Below, one piece after another: positions 12,144 to 23,774 of a stretch of DNA of 64,000 nucleotides. This DNA is from Spodoptera frugiperda (lineage: Eukaryota; Arthropoda; Insecta; Lepidoptera; Noctuidae), in assembly GCF_023101765.2 (NCBI RefSeq), contig NC_064242.1, positions 9,784,327-9,848,326 on the forward strand, in the 5' to 3' direction. The position numbers and the translations under genes were made by a program. Below the pieces are notes generated by a model. That model did not search any database. It was given only the letters and a program-made list of their open reading frames with translations, and was not told where the DNA came from. Positions within the stretch are counted from its first letter, which is position 1. Each line of letters opens with the position of its first letter.

Positions 12144-13856
12144 CGTGTAAATAGTATGAATTAACATATTACTAATAGATTGTATACAACTAACAATGAA
12201 AACGCGTTTTATGCCTAGTTACAAAAAATATAAAATATACGTATAAATAATTTAACATAAAAATATCAAATACACTTTCAGTAAAATAAAGATATTTCGG
12301 TAAATCAACATACACATACGAGCACAAAGGGAATTCTTTCACTTATGAAATTATCTATCTGTACCGACTTTCGCTCGTTTTGCCAATAAGTTCTGGACTT
12401 TATCGAGGTACCTTAACATTGTGACAGTTTTACTGGGATAGCTAGATATAGTCAGAAACGAGAAAGAATATTACAGATTCAATAATCTGGATTACGTAAT
12501 TCCTTATCTTGCTTCCAGAGACCGTCGAATGAGTATTAGCATAAGAGCATTTTCAATCGGAATGATCTCTAGAAAGAATTTTCTAGACTCAACTTATAAA
12601 GGCGATATTGGATTTTGATACGAATTTATCGAAAACGCCTCAGCGGTGTCAAAGCACCCCTCGGGCGATATCAAAAAATTATATCAGAACTTTATCGTCA
12701 ATGTAAAGCTGAATGCGCAATCCCAATGACTGACGGCTAATGACAAATCAATGAATCACACGAATCCAATTTTATTTACTTGGAAAATGCTCTTGGGATT
12801 AAAAATCTGGATTTAACTTTGAAGGAATGATTTATTTTGTCGAACTTTTTGCGATATTTGCTTTGTGAAAATATGTCATACGTTTTGACAGTGTGGTCAC
12901 AGAAAGTAACGACAAAATAAATAAAAAGTCACGTACTTGATATTTTTTGAATATATAAATGCATAATAGTAAACTAGACTCGGGATATAAAAATTCCATT
13001 GACACCATACTCTTAAAAGCTTTTCGTAATACAACAATTTAGCGATAAACCGAAACAAAACACCCCAATTGTCTGCATGACTTAAACGGTCATATTCAAT
13101 AAAAATACTTTTTAATCATTATGTGTGACGCTATAAAATACAATTCCCGTGTCGGATAGCTTGTCAAAATGGACACGAGCCCACTTCAAAATAGGGAGGC
13201 CCGAATCGCATAGCACGGTCTAACGCTATTTCACGGCGTGAATGTCACGCATGCATATTTCATTGTAGGACTACAACAGTGGGACTTCGTCGTGGGAAAT
13301 CAGCCGCTTGTAGCAATGGAGAGATGTTTGACGTAATTATGCGTTATTTATTGGCGTGCGTTCGGGGCGTGTTCGATTGAATAGGAGTTCGTGTATTAAT
13401 TGGCCGGTGTAAAATTTATGGGAACTTTGTCTATGTGGCTATGTTCTTTTTTGTAACATTTCCTATTTTAGTTCGAATTACCATGTTCTATTCGTTCATT
13501 TCCATAAAATGTATCTAATGCTGTTAACTTAAACTCATTTCAATCCAAAGTCTTGTTTGAATCTGACGCAAGACTCAGACGCAACACAAACTTTCATTTA
13601 TCTTATACACAAATAGAAAAATCTTTACAAATAGTATACTAGAAACATGTTTTATACAACCAAGTAACAAAACAACTAATGGAACTTGACCTAATTAGAC
13701 ACCCAACTCGATGTCATAACGCTTCCCTGAAAAACAAGAGCTCTCATTATATCCTTTCAAACGCTCTGAACCGAAAGATCCTCTACCATATCCTATAGTT
13801 ACTTACACATAAACTAAGACGCAGAAATGTATCAATATATTGAACACAACATCTGA
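12144..13856. other. Non-coding stretch with a GC-richer patch
   Basis: The stretch at about 13140-13400 is more GC-rich and includes cacggcgtgaatgtcacgca. It could be conserved non-coding DNA, but this cannot be tested from one sequence. The rest is AT-rich with nothing recognised. Confidence 0.4.
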
Positions 13857-14045
13857 CAACACGATCCGTATCTCGACTTCCTCAGTGCTCCGTTTGACCA
13901 TCCGACCGGTCATCAAGATGAAGTTGAAGCTGACCCATTTACTGAAGCGAAGAAAATTCGCGACGTATCTGTATTGGAGACATGTATTGGAAATAAAACA
14001 ATCTATATGCATGTATTGGACACGGTAGTAAATATCGAATACTAG
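13857..14045 (+). CDS. Candidate coding fragment (weak)
   Basis: A 62-codon open frame without ATG runs from a TGA (13854-13856) to TAG (14043-14045). Its reading is acidic and balanced: HDPYLDFLSAPFDHPTG, then HQDEVEADPFTEAKKIRDV. Codons in this frame are dominated by a purine-N-pyrimidine pattern (GAT, GAC, AGT, GCT, ACC, GGT), unlike the surroundings. A pyrimidine tract ending in CAG (atctcgacttcctcag, 13870-13885) could serve as a splice acceptor. I recognise no family. Frames of this length are common by chance, so only the codon pattern argues for it. The ATG-initiated frames in other phases (13840-14028 plus, 13803-14012 minus) look less like protein. Confidence 0.2.
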   Translation, partial: QHDPYLDFLSAPFDHPTGHQDEVEADPFTEAKKIRDVSVLETCIGNKTIYMHVLDTVVNIEY

Positions 14046-14367
14046 ATATTGGAGAAGCTTGCAAAGGAATTGAAAATGCGACCTCGACGCTCTATAACCT
14101 GTTACCTCTTTTCTATAATATGTTACTGGAATGTAAAATGTAACTGACGTGTAATTCTCTGGAGGAGTACGTGTGTCTGCTTCTAAAATTACTATTTTTA
14201 GTCACATTATAATAAGAAATGAAGCCATTACCATAGCACTAAAACCAAATTCAGACTAAAAAAAAACAAAATTTCCATTCCGTTCGAATTCAAAATTTAA
14301 TTTCAGTTATCACATTTATAATACTTAAAATCCTTCCAATCAAAATAATGGAGATAATGACATAAAG
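14046..14367. other. AT-rich non-coding stretch
   Basis: Nothing recognised. Confidence 0.45.
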
Positions 14368-14472
14368 CAATTATGAAAATAGTTAAATTAATTTCAAAAG
14401 TTTCAATAACACAAAGTACGAATAACCACATTAATAAACTAAATGCATTTAAATAAACTGTCCACAATAAAT
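14368..14472 (+). repeat. Unclassified interspersed repeat, copy B
   Basis: Partner of 12041-12143: caattatgaaaatagttaaa, then aataaccacattaataaact, aaatgcatttaaataaactg and cacaataaat. Same strand, about 2.3 kb downstream of copy A. Confidence 0.65.
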
Positions 14473-14807
14473 CTATTTGTTTAGTAAACGCAAAGCCTGT
14501 ACATAAACAGAAGTACTAGCTCAAACCCATTAATCAATTACCTATCATAGATTAGCACATCAGTGCTCGCGAGATTAATGACCGAACTCCACAGCATTCA
14601 AGTTCAGTGCGTGAATGCAGAAATTTAGCGCTTATTTCAAATTGGGACGATTATATTATGTACCTATAGTAGCGATGAATTGATGAAGTGAGTTTTGGTT
14701 AAGAGGATAAATAGAAACTTTATGAAAATATTCCTTTTCTATGTTTTTCTTTATATGAGTTCCTGAAATAGAGTTTTCAAGGACCAGCAATAGAGTCTAT
14801 TCATACG
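14473..14807. other. AT-rich non-coding stretch
   Basis: Nothing recognised. Confidence 0.45.
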
Positions 14808-14945
14808 TATACATATATACATAACCTCACGCCTATCTCCCATGGGGATAGGCAGAAACAATGGAACGCCAATTGCTACGAATCTTAAATACCTCTTTCG
14901 CTTCATCAACAGCCATTAGTCGTTTTATGCATGCTCGTCTGTTAA
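14808..14945 (+). repeat. Lepidopteran interspersed repeat (CTCACGCC / GGGATAGGCAGA family)
   Basis: Carries 'acatatatacataacctcac', 'gcctatctcccatggggata', 'ggcagaaacaatggaa', 'tttcgcttcatcaaca' and 'atgcatgctcg' in the order I recall from noctuid genomes. It shares its first module with the repeat at 53262-53392. Boundaries are approximate. Confidence 0.65.
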
Positions 14946-17887
14946 GTATACTTTCAAATTGGCCCTTCTATAATATATCGCCAATCTGGTCGCTATATGT
15001 CTATATATAGAGCCGTATACATAAAATAATTAAGATTAGATAATTTTTTAAGTATGTATATATGTATATGAAACAATGTTTTTCTAAACATATGCCTGCA
15101 ATTACTTTTTCTGCTCGATGGAAAGCGATTACTTCAAAAATCTTCCATCTTTTCAAGGTTGTAAGCTTGACACTTATCTCGATATAACCACATCATAAAG
15201 GTAAATCCCATTTTCATACTTCAATCTAATAGTTCCTTTACACAATATCAACATTCTCTATCAACATAAGAGCTACGTTTTTTAACCCTAAAACAGTCGA
15301 TAAGAAACGAAGTACGTGAAAAAGTGAGTGATAATAGAAACTCTTGTAGAACGATCAGGCGACCCATCGCAAAGGGTTTCAGGGAAAATGTCAGTAAACA
15401 GAATCAATTTCCTGACATCCAAAAAGTTTTTGTGATAAGGAAATTGCAGTCACACAAACTATATACAAAGAATGAAAACCGCGAGTCAGTCGGAATTCAA
15501 TGTCATTAATTTTGTGAAATTGTTCTTAGCATGCATAAAATGAGATATTATGTTTCGTAATCTTTGTCTTCCAATTCACAACATACATACATGTCCATCC
15601 TCAAACCCCTGTTAATTGAAAACATCGTTTGAAAGAATTTGTCGATCCATAAAATATGTCAAGTAATACTTTAACAAATTAATATACAGTCCAATAAACA
15701 TCGAGTTGAGGTACACTTATGACGAAGAAATGTAATAAAATTATGTAACACGTGAATCGTGATGGAAAACGGCTGGTTTCTGTTCAAAGCGGGAACTTTT
15801 CTTTGATATTACTTTATTTGGTTACGTATACTCGTATGGGTGAGGATATGTAAAGAGGCTTATTGGGATAAGTCTTTTCGTGGATACGATCCTTAGTGAA
15901 AGTGAATATAAATATCTTTTTGTAATACGTTTTGTTACTATTTCATTTTATGTTTAAACGTGGGTGCTTAGAATGAGATCACAGCTTGACACGTGTGAAT
16001 ATTATTTACTTTGTTATTGCTAATATAAGGGTTTGTCAATTTAACCTTTTTGCCCACGGCCGCTTGTACCTATATCAGTTTCATAATACGTTTCCAAACC
16101 CATTTATTTCTTGTTATATGTCTGGTTTTAAAGGTTTCCCTTTATAATACATCCATTTTATTTTGGTAATATAACCCAATTTATTTAATACAAGTAAATT
16201 ACGAACAAACATGCGAATATTAAAAATAATTATGTTGACATTTATAATGTCTACATTTGTATGCCAGGCATCAAGTTTTACATGAAGTTCATTATAATTT
16301 TACTACTTTTATTCATGAGATATTCATGTTAATTTAATTTGTTCATAGCGATGCATGCATAAGATTAATATTTACAGCTTCATTTCGTATTACCAATAAA
16401 TTTTATTGCCGTACTGATCGAATGAGGTTTCAAGTTCGGTTTCTTAGACATTAGACAGACATACAATAGAGATTATGACGGGGTATGAAAATCTATTTAG
16501 TCCGTCAGTTAGGTAATGAAAAAATATTAAACTAGTATTTTTTTTATTTTACCATAGGTATAAGATAACAATACAAAATGAATCACAATTATGTATTTAA
16601 TTCAGACCAAAAACCCCGAAATACAATATTAGGTTTTAGGCTTACTATATTAATTTAATTTATTACTGAAACTGCATTAGTAATAGTTTAATAGCAGAAT
16701 AGTATTGAAATATGAAACATTTCGGTATTAAAGCTTTACATAATATATTAATTTATTAGACAGACGATACTGCATCATTATTTACGTTTATACGTCATTA
16801 TATACAACATCATTTTATAAAGTAAACACTAAAGATTTATAAACATAATTTTATCAATTCACGGGAAAAGCCATGTGTTTCAACCGAAAACTAAAGGTCC
16901 AATTACTTTGTGATTTTAGGGCGACATCATAAACGTACAACAGTTTTCTGGCTACATTGTTTTATTTATGTTATGCACAATCCTCATTTGTATTGCAAAT
17001 TAATACCCGAACGCACTTACAGTTTGTTAAATGACTGCCAGCGAATGAGACCAGCTGACGTTTCTCACAATAGGATTTATGCATAACGCTGTAGTTCACT
17101 CTCTGTCTGTATTAATTTTGTTTTTATTGATGCTAAATTACTGAGCTGATTGAAATTTATAATATAATGCTTTATTTTAATTTGTTATGCTTTAGGGTTG
17201 AGTTCTGTGTAGATAGTATATTGTATACTTGCAACTAGACCGAAATAGAAATGTTTTGTTGCATATCAAATACTTAAATTTAGATGAAGAAAACACCTAC
17301 GTGAAAATAGATGTTTGAATTTCTAAAGGCATTGCATTTCGAATAGATCACAATTTTAATAGGTTGCAAAATTATAATTATAAAGATAATATTTTTTTAT
17401 GTGGACAATAGGCTCACCCCTGTTATAATGAGACTTTCATACTACTTGCGAAAGGTAGGTGCAATACCTATCGTACAACCTTGATCAACGCTTGTTGACG
17501 TGACCGTACAAAAAGCACCGTTAGTTAATTACAACAACCATTACAAAAACATACCAATTTTTAAACCGCTTCATTAAACAACTAATTAAAACTCGTAACT
17601 CAATCAGTGTAATCTCATAGCTTTTGCAAATCCGCTGCGATCAGCCGCACTCGTCCTCTCGATACATTCGACAGTTTGGTTGACAAATGTGCGCTGATTA
17701 ATATAATTGTGTCGCCATTCACGTGTTCGTTTGTCTCTGTCGATAACTTCGCGATAGCAATGTTGGTTAGCTTGATTTATGAGGGCGAATTATGAAGAGA
17801 ACTTTGATAGGTCATATTTGTCGGTTTTAAAATTGGATTTGAGTTCATCAGTAGCATCAATTCATCGTTCATAATCAGCTTATAAGT
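14946..17887. other. Long AT-rich non-coding stretch
   Basis: No supported gene. The frame at 15324-15509 has no recognisable features. A simple TA/TG run lies near 15050-15075. A GC-richer patch at about 17620-17770 (ccgctgcgatcagccgcact and following) might be conserved non-coding DNA. Confidence 0.45.
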
Positions 17888-18168
17888 GGCCACTGCTGAC
17901 CAAAAGCCTCTTCTCACATGGAGAAGGTTTGAGCATTAATCACCACGTTTGCTCAATGCGGGTTGGCGATTAAACTTATAATTTTATAAGCCCAAGCCCA
18001 GGTTTCCTCACGATGTTTTTCCTTCACTGCTTGTCGGTGGTGTCTAAATAATCTAAGAATGTACATATAACTCGGAAAATGTTACATTGGTACTTGCCGT
18101 TGGTAGGTTTTGAACCCGCACTCTCATTCATAAGACGCTGGCGTCTTAAACTACCAGATCACCACGAC
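17888..18168 (-). mobile_element. tRNA-derived SINE, nearly full length
   Basis: Read on the minus strand the element starts gtcgtggtgatctggtag, an A-box-like pol III promoter motif (18151-18164). It continues to a B-box-like ggttcaaaacc (18106-18117) and then a body ending in gctcaaacct...ggtcagcagtggcc. The tail module (on plus: cactgctgacc, gaaggtttgagcattaatca, cgctcaatgcgggttgg-like) is a widespread lepidopteran repeat, and a tail-only copy lies at 32040-32136. The B box has an A where the consensus has G (GGTTCGA), so transcription competence is doubtful. No clear target-site duplication was found. Confidence 0.75.
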
Positions 18169-19543
18169 ATTACCGTTAACTGTGACTTATTAGATAGTCT
18201 GAGTACCGTACAAAAATAGTTCATTGATTCACTAATTCATCAAGATCACGTCAAATTAGAGGCATGCGGTCTAGAACGTCGTTTCTAGAACATTCCAGTA
18301 TTAAAAATTCTGTCTCCATTACATTCACTTCTCAAAATACCGTATAACATCATTACGAGAGTTCGTTATTCATAATTAGCCATCAATAAAACAATTACAA
18401 CGTTATCAATATTCAATTCACTATTTTTGATTGGGAACAGGTTTTGAAACATTTGCTTACCTACTAGAAATCCATATAATTGACCGCGACGATCTTGATT
18501 GAGCCTATATAAAAAATAACCTTCGTTCTTCTTATAGATTTTTAACGGCTATTTGATATAGTATAGAATTGTATGTTGAAAAAATGGGAACTAATACTTT
18601 GTTCCTAGTTTTGTTTGTTATTGAGTCACTTAGAAATGTTCTCAAGTTTTTGCCAGCACGGGACGCTAAAGCAGGTTTCGGGTGCTTTGATAAAGGAATG
18701 TAACGCATGCGTGTTATAGAACGATTTCTTACAATTCGTTCCCCAACCGATGTGGGTCAAATTTATAACTGAGCTTCAATTAAATATGTTTATCCTTGAA
18801 ACTATTTTTAAGTGAACCGACATTTTTAGGCAATTAGAGATTTCAAGCCTTAAAGGGTTGGCTCTGGATAAATAATTAAAACGAAACAAACTTCAAATAT
18901 TTGTATGTAATATTTATATTGGAACTCCTCGAAATAATTTATATTTGATATGCTTTTCGATGTGTGAGAGCCATTCAAATTTTAATCATTGATCAATTTG
19001 ACACGCAAAAATTTAGTGTGTCATTTGATCATTGGCGGTATATATTTACAGTACTTTTCAATTGGATATTTGAAATTATAAACGTTACATGAGCTAAAAA
19101 CAACTAAATATTTTATCGGAAAAGCGCAATTCTTAAGTTTTATTCTTACTTAACAATACACACTAGACTAGAACAGTTGTATCGAAATCAAAACAACAAT
19201 ACGAAACGAAACAAAAGCCGAATCAAGTGATAAAAACAAACGACAAACAAGTGCTCAAACAATAGACGAGAAGATCACGCCAAATGAACAATATGTGAAC
19301 ATAAATGTACAATACGGCGTAATTACTTCCACAATGAGATGTCATACCGATTCGAGCTATGACAATCGGTGGGGCGACAGCACCAATAGGTGACAGTTAA
19401 AGCGAGGGAGTGCAACATGAGCGGTAGCGTGCAAATTAATATCATTGTGAGTGATAAACGTTAGTAAGATCGTTTCATTGTGAATATTTGAATTATTATA
19501 GCGATTGAAAGAAATATAATATTTCAATTACGCTTTGCAATAC
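18169..19543. other. AT-rich non-coding stretch
   Basis: No gene or recognised repeat. A GC-richer patch with gcgagggagtgcaacatgag lies near 19400. Confidence 0.45.
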
Positions 19544-19672
19544 TCATCATCATCAGCTTAGCTCATCACTGCTAGACATTTGCTTCTCCAATACCACACG
19601 CCAATAAGTTCGACCTTCAGTCCTAGACATCCAACCACTACTAGCTACTTTGCGGATGTATTGACTCCACCT
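19544..19672 (+). repeat. Old interspersed repeat (CATCATCATCAGC / CACTGCTAGACAT family)
   Basis: Begins catcatcatcagcttagctc, followed by atcactgctagacatttgct, tctccaatacc, ccaataagttcgaccttcag and a region ending attgactccacc. This is a worn version of a common lepidopteran repeat usually reading catcatcatcagc...ccactgctggacataggc. The class is uncertain. Confidence 0.55.
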
Positions 19673-21759
19673 AGATATACAATGCACTAAATACTACTCT
19701 ATACTAAATTTACATATACTTGACTTTAACTCTGTTTCATGGCAACCCGAACGGTTTTTGGTTCTTCGGCAAATTAATGTGACCGGCCTACTACCACCCA
19801 CTTCTAGTTGCTAATAAGGAATAGAGTTGTTTTCCACTGATTTTTATTGTTTAAATTTTCTAATATGAAGCAAATAATAAATCCACAACATACCCGCTCC
19901 CTCCTGTGCCTTGGTCTACAAAGCTCGTGGAATTAGTACGCGGCAAGCAACGTAACTTGAGCCAGCATACATATGGTATTTATTCCATTCCGTTCATCCA
20001 ATAAGGGTTGATATAATTTATGTCATACTCCGAAAATGTTCGCGACACATTCAAGTTCAATGTTGACATTTCCATTCGAACAATACAGGCTGTTTCATTG
20101 TTTCTTGATATTTTGTATTCAAATCATAATGTCGGATAAAGGTCTCTCAATTAGCGTTTCCTTAATGTCACCGATGAATTATGTAACGAAAACATATTTG
20201 ACAGTATTTCCAAAAATAAAACGGTGTAAAAAAATCTGTTTTATTTTAGAATTTTATCTCTGACTCAAAGGAAATCAGATTTCAAAGTTATTTCAATAAA
20301 GAGAAATTTTCGCTTGATTAATTTTTGTCAATTATGTAATGCCGGTCATTTAATAAAATCATCGTCTTGTTATTAATTGTTGCGACTTTCCATACACCTA
20401 CGTCCAATTAAATTGGGAAAGAATAATTACTTTTACGTCTTTTAATTACTTTATTTAGCCCGAAGTAAATGTTATGTCATAAATGAATGACATTTTGTTA
20501 GCCAATCAGATATATTTTGCAAAGTTGTGTTATGAATATAGTAAAACATGAGTGTGTCTGTACATCTCTGTAAATTAAGAAATTGCTGTACAATTTTATA
20601 CTTAGACTAGATAAGCAAATTTAAAAAACCAATAATTATGAGACCATTTTACTATCTACTTTTAACGATTCGAAGTTCAACAAATCGTGGCCAAAATGAT
20701 TATGACGTCATCAATCAACACGCAACCAAAACTCCTAATTACAAATCCACCCAAAATTCGTCCTTTCACATTGTTTTTACCAATACATTGACGTGTTTGA
20801 CAAATGTATCTATGGCGTGCATTTCAAGCACCCTATATGTAAGTCACCGGTCAACCAACTCCCGGGCGTAGGTTAATCATTTTATTCAACAGTATACAGT
20901 TACTCTGAATTATTATTGACAAACCAACTGTTGGGAGTGCTGGGGGACGCCATCACATTCAATGTGTGATTGGAAAATCAATAGTGAACAATATTTATTG
21001 TTTTGTATGGAAAATAATAGTTACACGCCCTCTACAACTTAAAATGTTTGACAATTCTATAAAATTTTGATTCACCACAGAATATTGTAATTTGCACACA
21101 TGGTAAGTACTCGTAATTGGGAATTAATCTGTATTGTGTTTAAGACGAATGTGATGCTTTGGAGATTATAACAAGTATATAGCTTGAAAAAGTCACAAAT
21201 ACTGTCAGTATCATTATGTCGTACCAATTTATGTACGGAATATTTCGAAAATAATCTAGAATGTTCACTCCAGATATGTATTTTCTATACAAAAAATTTA
21301 TACTTCCAGAAGGTCTAAATATTCATCACACAACGCACTCAGACGAATCAAGCCAGATAATATCTAAACCAGTTTCAGTACAGTCTGGATTCCTGTAAAT
21401 TATTCAACTGCAGAAATTCGGGCGGGTTCGTAAAAATACGTGAATTACATTTTTATTCTCAAAGATATGCTATGCATTTGTTTTATTGCGATTCTGTATA
21501 ATTTATTTTTGTATAATGCGTAAAAACTTTCGGGTGAACCTTTAGGAAAATTATAATTATTTACTAGGTAGTTTGACAGACAATTTGGCTACTGTACACT
21601 GTACAGCTATAAGACAATGCGATTAGTCTAAAATTTGAATTTGAAATTTATACCTCTGCTAAGCGAAAATCGCCCTTAGCACAGGAATGCATTGTGAAAT
21701 TTTTAAATTCGTATGATTTGAAATTCGTAATACTTCCGCAAATCATATCAGCGGCTACG
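19673..21759. other. AT-rich non-coding stretch
   Basis: Frames at 20036-20263 and 20638-20871 have AT-rich, unremarkable translations and are not called. No recognised repeat. Confidence 0.45.
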
Positions 21760-21775
21760 ATCGACGCGCGTCGAT
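21760..21775. promoter_or_regulatory. Perfect 16-bp GC-rich palindrome
   Basis: ATCGACGCGCGTCGAT is its own reverse complement. It sits in otherwise AT-rich DNA, 75 bp upstream of a TATCGATA motif. A dimeric transcription-factor site is one explanation; chance is less likely for a GC-rich palindrome than for an A/T one, but there is no direct evidence of function. Confidence 0.35.
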
Positions 21776-21850
21776 GGAATGAAATCAATTTCAGAGTTAG
21801 TGCGCACCACTGATCGAGATATCGAGTCCCGTTCTTCATTAACTCGATTT

Positions 21851-22380
21851 TATCGATAACGATTTTTTAATAATTGGAACTCGCCTCAGATTTTTTGACA
21901 GCGCGATTAAGATTGTTAACTCACGTAGATTTAATATCAGTTCTGCGAATTTTGTAGTGATTGCAGAAAAATTATGTCAGTAAGGTAATCGGTGTTACAT
22001 AATTTGCATAAATGAGGTATAACGGAACTCGGATAAAAGGCGTCGGTTGAAGGTTGATAGTTATCGCAGAATACACTTTCAAATCAGAGCAGTCTATACA
22101 GGAACAAGTTAAACGCCTCGCCTAGCGTATAATTTTAAAATAAACCGTGTTTCCAAACAATATCCCATAACATTCAATATCTATTCTATTTATCTGATTC
22201 ACACTAACAATCGCACTCATTCTAAAGGCTTTGCATTTTATTGTTTTAAAATCAGCTAAGGCCATTATGGAGCGCGCCGTGAGATTTTATCTAAAGCTAA
22301 ATGTTTCGTGAATAAAATTGGTCGCGCTCGTTCGAATCGGATCTCGATCGCACGGTCGATGTATCGATTCAGTATCGATA
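21851..22380. promoter_or_regulatory. Candidate regulatory stretch with DRE-type motifs
   Basis: TATCGATA, the core of the DREF response element in insects, occurs at 21851-21858 and 22373-22380. Between 22260 and 22420 the sequence is unusually rich in CGAT and TCGAT words (gatctcgatcgcacggtcga and others). The density suggests an enhancer or promoter-proximal element. No transcript start or coding exon could be placed next to it. Confidence 0.3.
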
Positions 22381-23756
22381 TAGCCTCCGATCGTATCGGC
22401 AGACGATGTTACGTAATTACAGAGTAGTTTTACGGTTACTTTATTCATTCGGCGAAACTTTGCACATGCATAATTCACTCGTGTTTTTGTTGGGATCGTA
22501 TTAATTCGTAAAGTTTTACGTTTAAGGATATTACACGAATAGCAAGCTTCTTTACTTGCATCGGTGATTTTGAATACTTAAACTGAATTTTATTAAGTGA
22601 ATTGCTTCTCGACATTGTAAGTCGTCGTTTTAAAACGTTGAAGTAGTTGTAATGTGGAGGTCGAATTAAAGGGCTTAAGCTGTAATTGCAAAAAGATTTG
22701 TGCAGCAAAGTAAAGACTCTTATTAAACTGTTCACTTTAATAGGAGTTTCTATTACGTATGATTATATCAAGTAGCTGTTTAACGTTAAAATGTTTCAAG
22801 TACATCAAGTTGTCTTTACAACCTGAATTACTGGAATAACGCCAGTTGTATAGAAAATAATTCCTAGTGAGATAAACGGGTTCCTGTTTTGGACATCAAG
22901 AACAAACGTGTTTTTCATATTGTAATAATTCCTTGAAAATATATTGTAGTTGTTTATTCTGCTGTTGTATTTCCTGTTCATATAAATGAAATAAAGAATG
23001 TAATGTAACTTTAAAATCTTTAGTCAAGAACTTTTATTTAAAAAAATAAAAGGTTCACAAAACGATCCCGGAAAATCACTCACCATTTCTACGTGTCAAA
23101 ATCTAAAACGCTAGCACTGTCGTCTTAATGAAACAGGTGGATCAAACTTCGACATTTAATAAGGAAAATTCCATAATTTATAGGAATAATTGTGCTGACA
23201 ATATCCTTATCAAACCCTATCGTTTTAAGGGTTACAATTAAAAAGCCATCAATAAAATGAGCGGTTGTTATGTCTCTTAATTTGCTCAATTTTCCAAGTT
23301 TGTCATTGGCTGCCGCTAATTTCCTACAACATGTGTTCGGTCGCACGACGCTTAATGCTACACGCAATCGTTTGAGGGCACACCTATGACTGTTTCGTAA
23401 TTTTAATTATAAACTCTTCAGTCTTAATAATATTGTCTTGTTTCTTGTTAATAGGGGGTGTTGAGATGCTTTGGAAAGTTTGTTGAATGAGTTTTTATTT
23501 AAAACTTGTTTGAACTTCGAATAGCATATTATCTTTTGTTGTATTATTATTTAGCAACTACTACAGTATTAATCGGACTAGTCTGATATAATTTAATACT
23601 AAACAACACATTCCCACATACATTAATGCACAAACAACCTATCTGCATCAATTATTAATGACACCGGTAAGTGCATATCCATTCAACAATTAGATAGGAC
23701 ATCGGTTTCCGAGAATCGTAAATCGACCGCTTGACCCACTAATACATTCAGCCGAG
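22381..23756. other. AT-rich non-coding stretch
   Basis: Minus-strand frames at 22287-22478, 22475-22735 and 23125-23367 lie in or next to this stretch. None shows a recognisable domain, so none is called. Confidence 0.4.
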
Positions 23757-23774
23757 ATATCGATTATCGATATA
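23757..23774. promoter_or_regulatory. Near-palindromic DRE-type site
   Basis: atatcgat-t-atcgatat forms a near-perfect palindrome that contains TATCGATA at 23765-23772. It is the third such motif within about 2 kb. Confidence 0.35.

Noticed and set aside
22331..22350. B-box-like GTTCGAATC as part of a tRNA
   Set aside because: No A box or cloverleaf pairing upstream.
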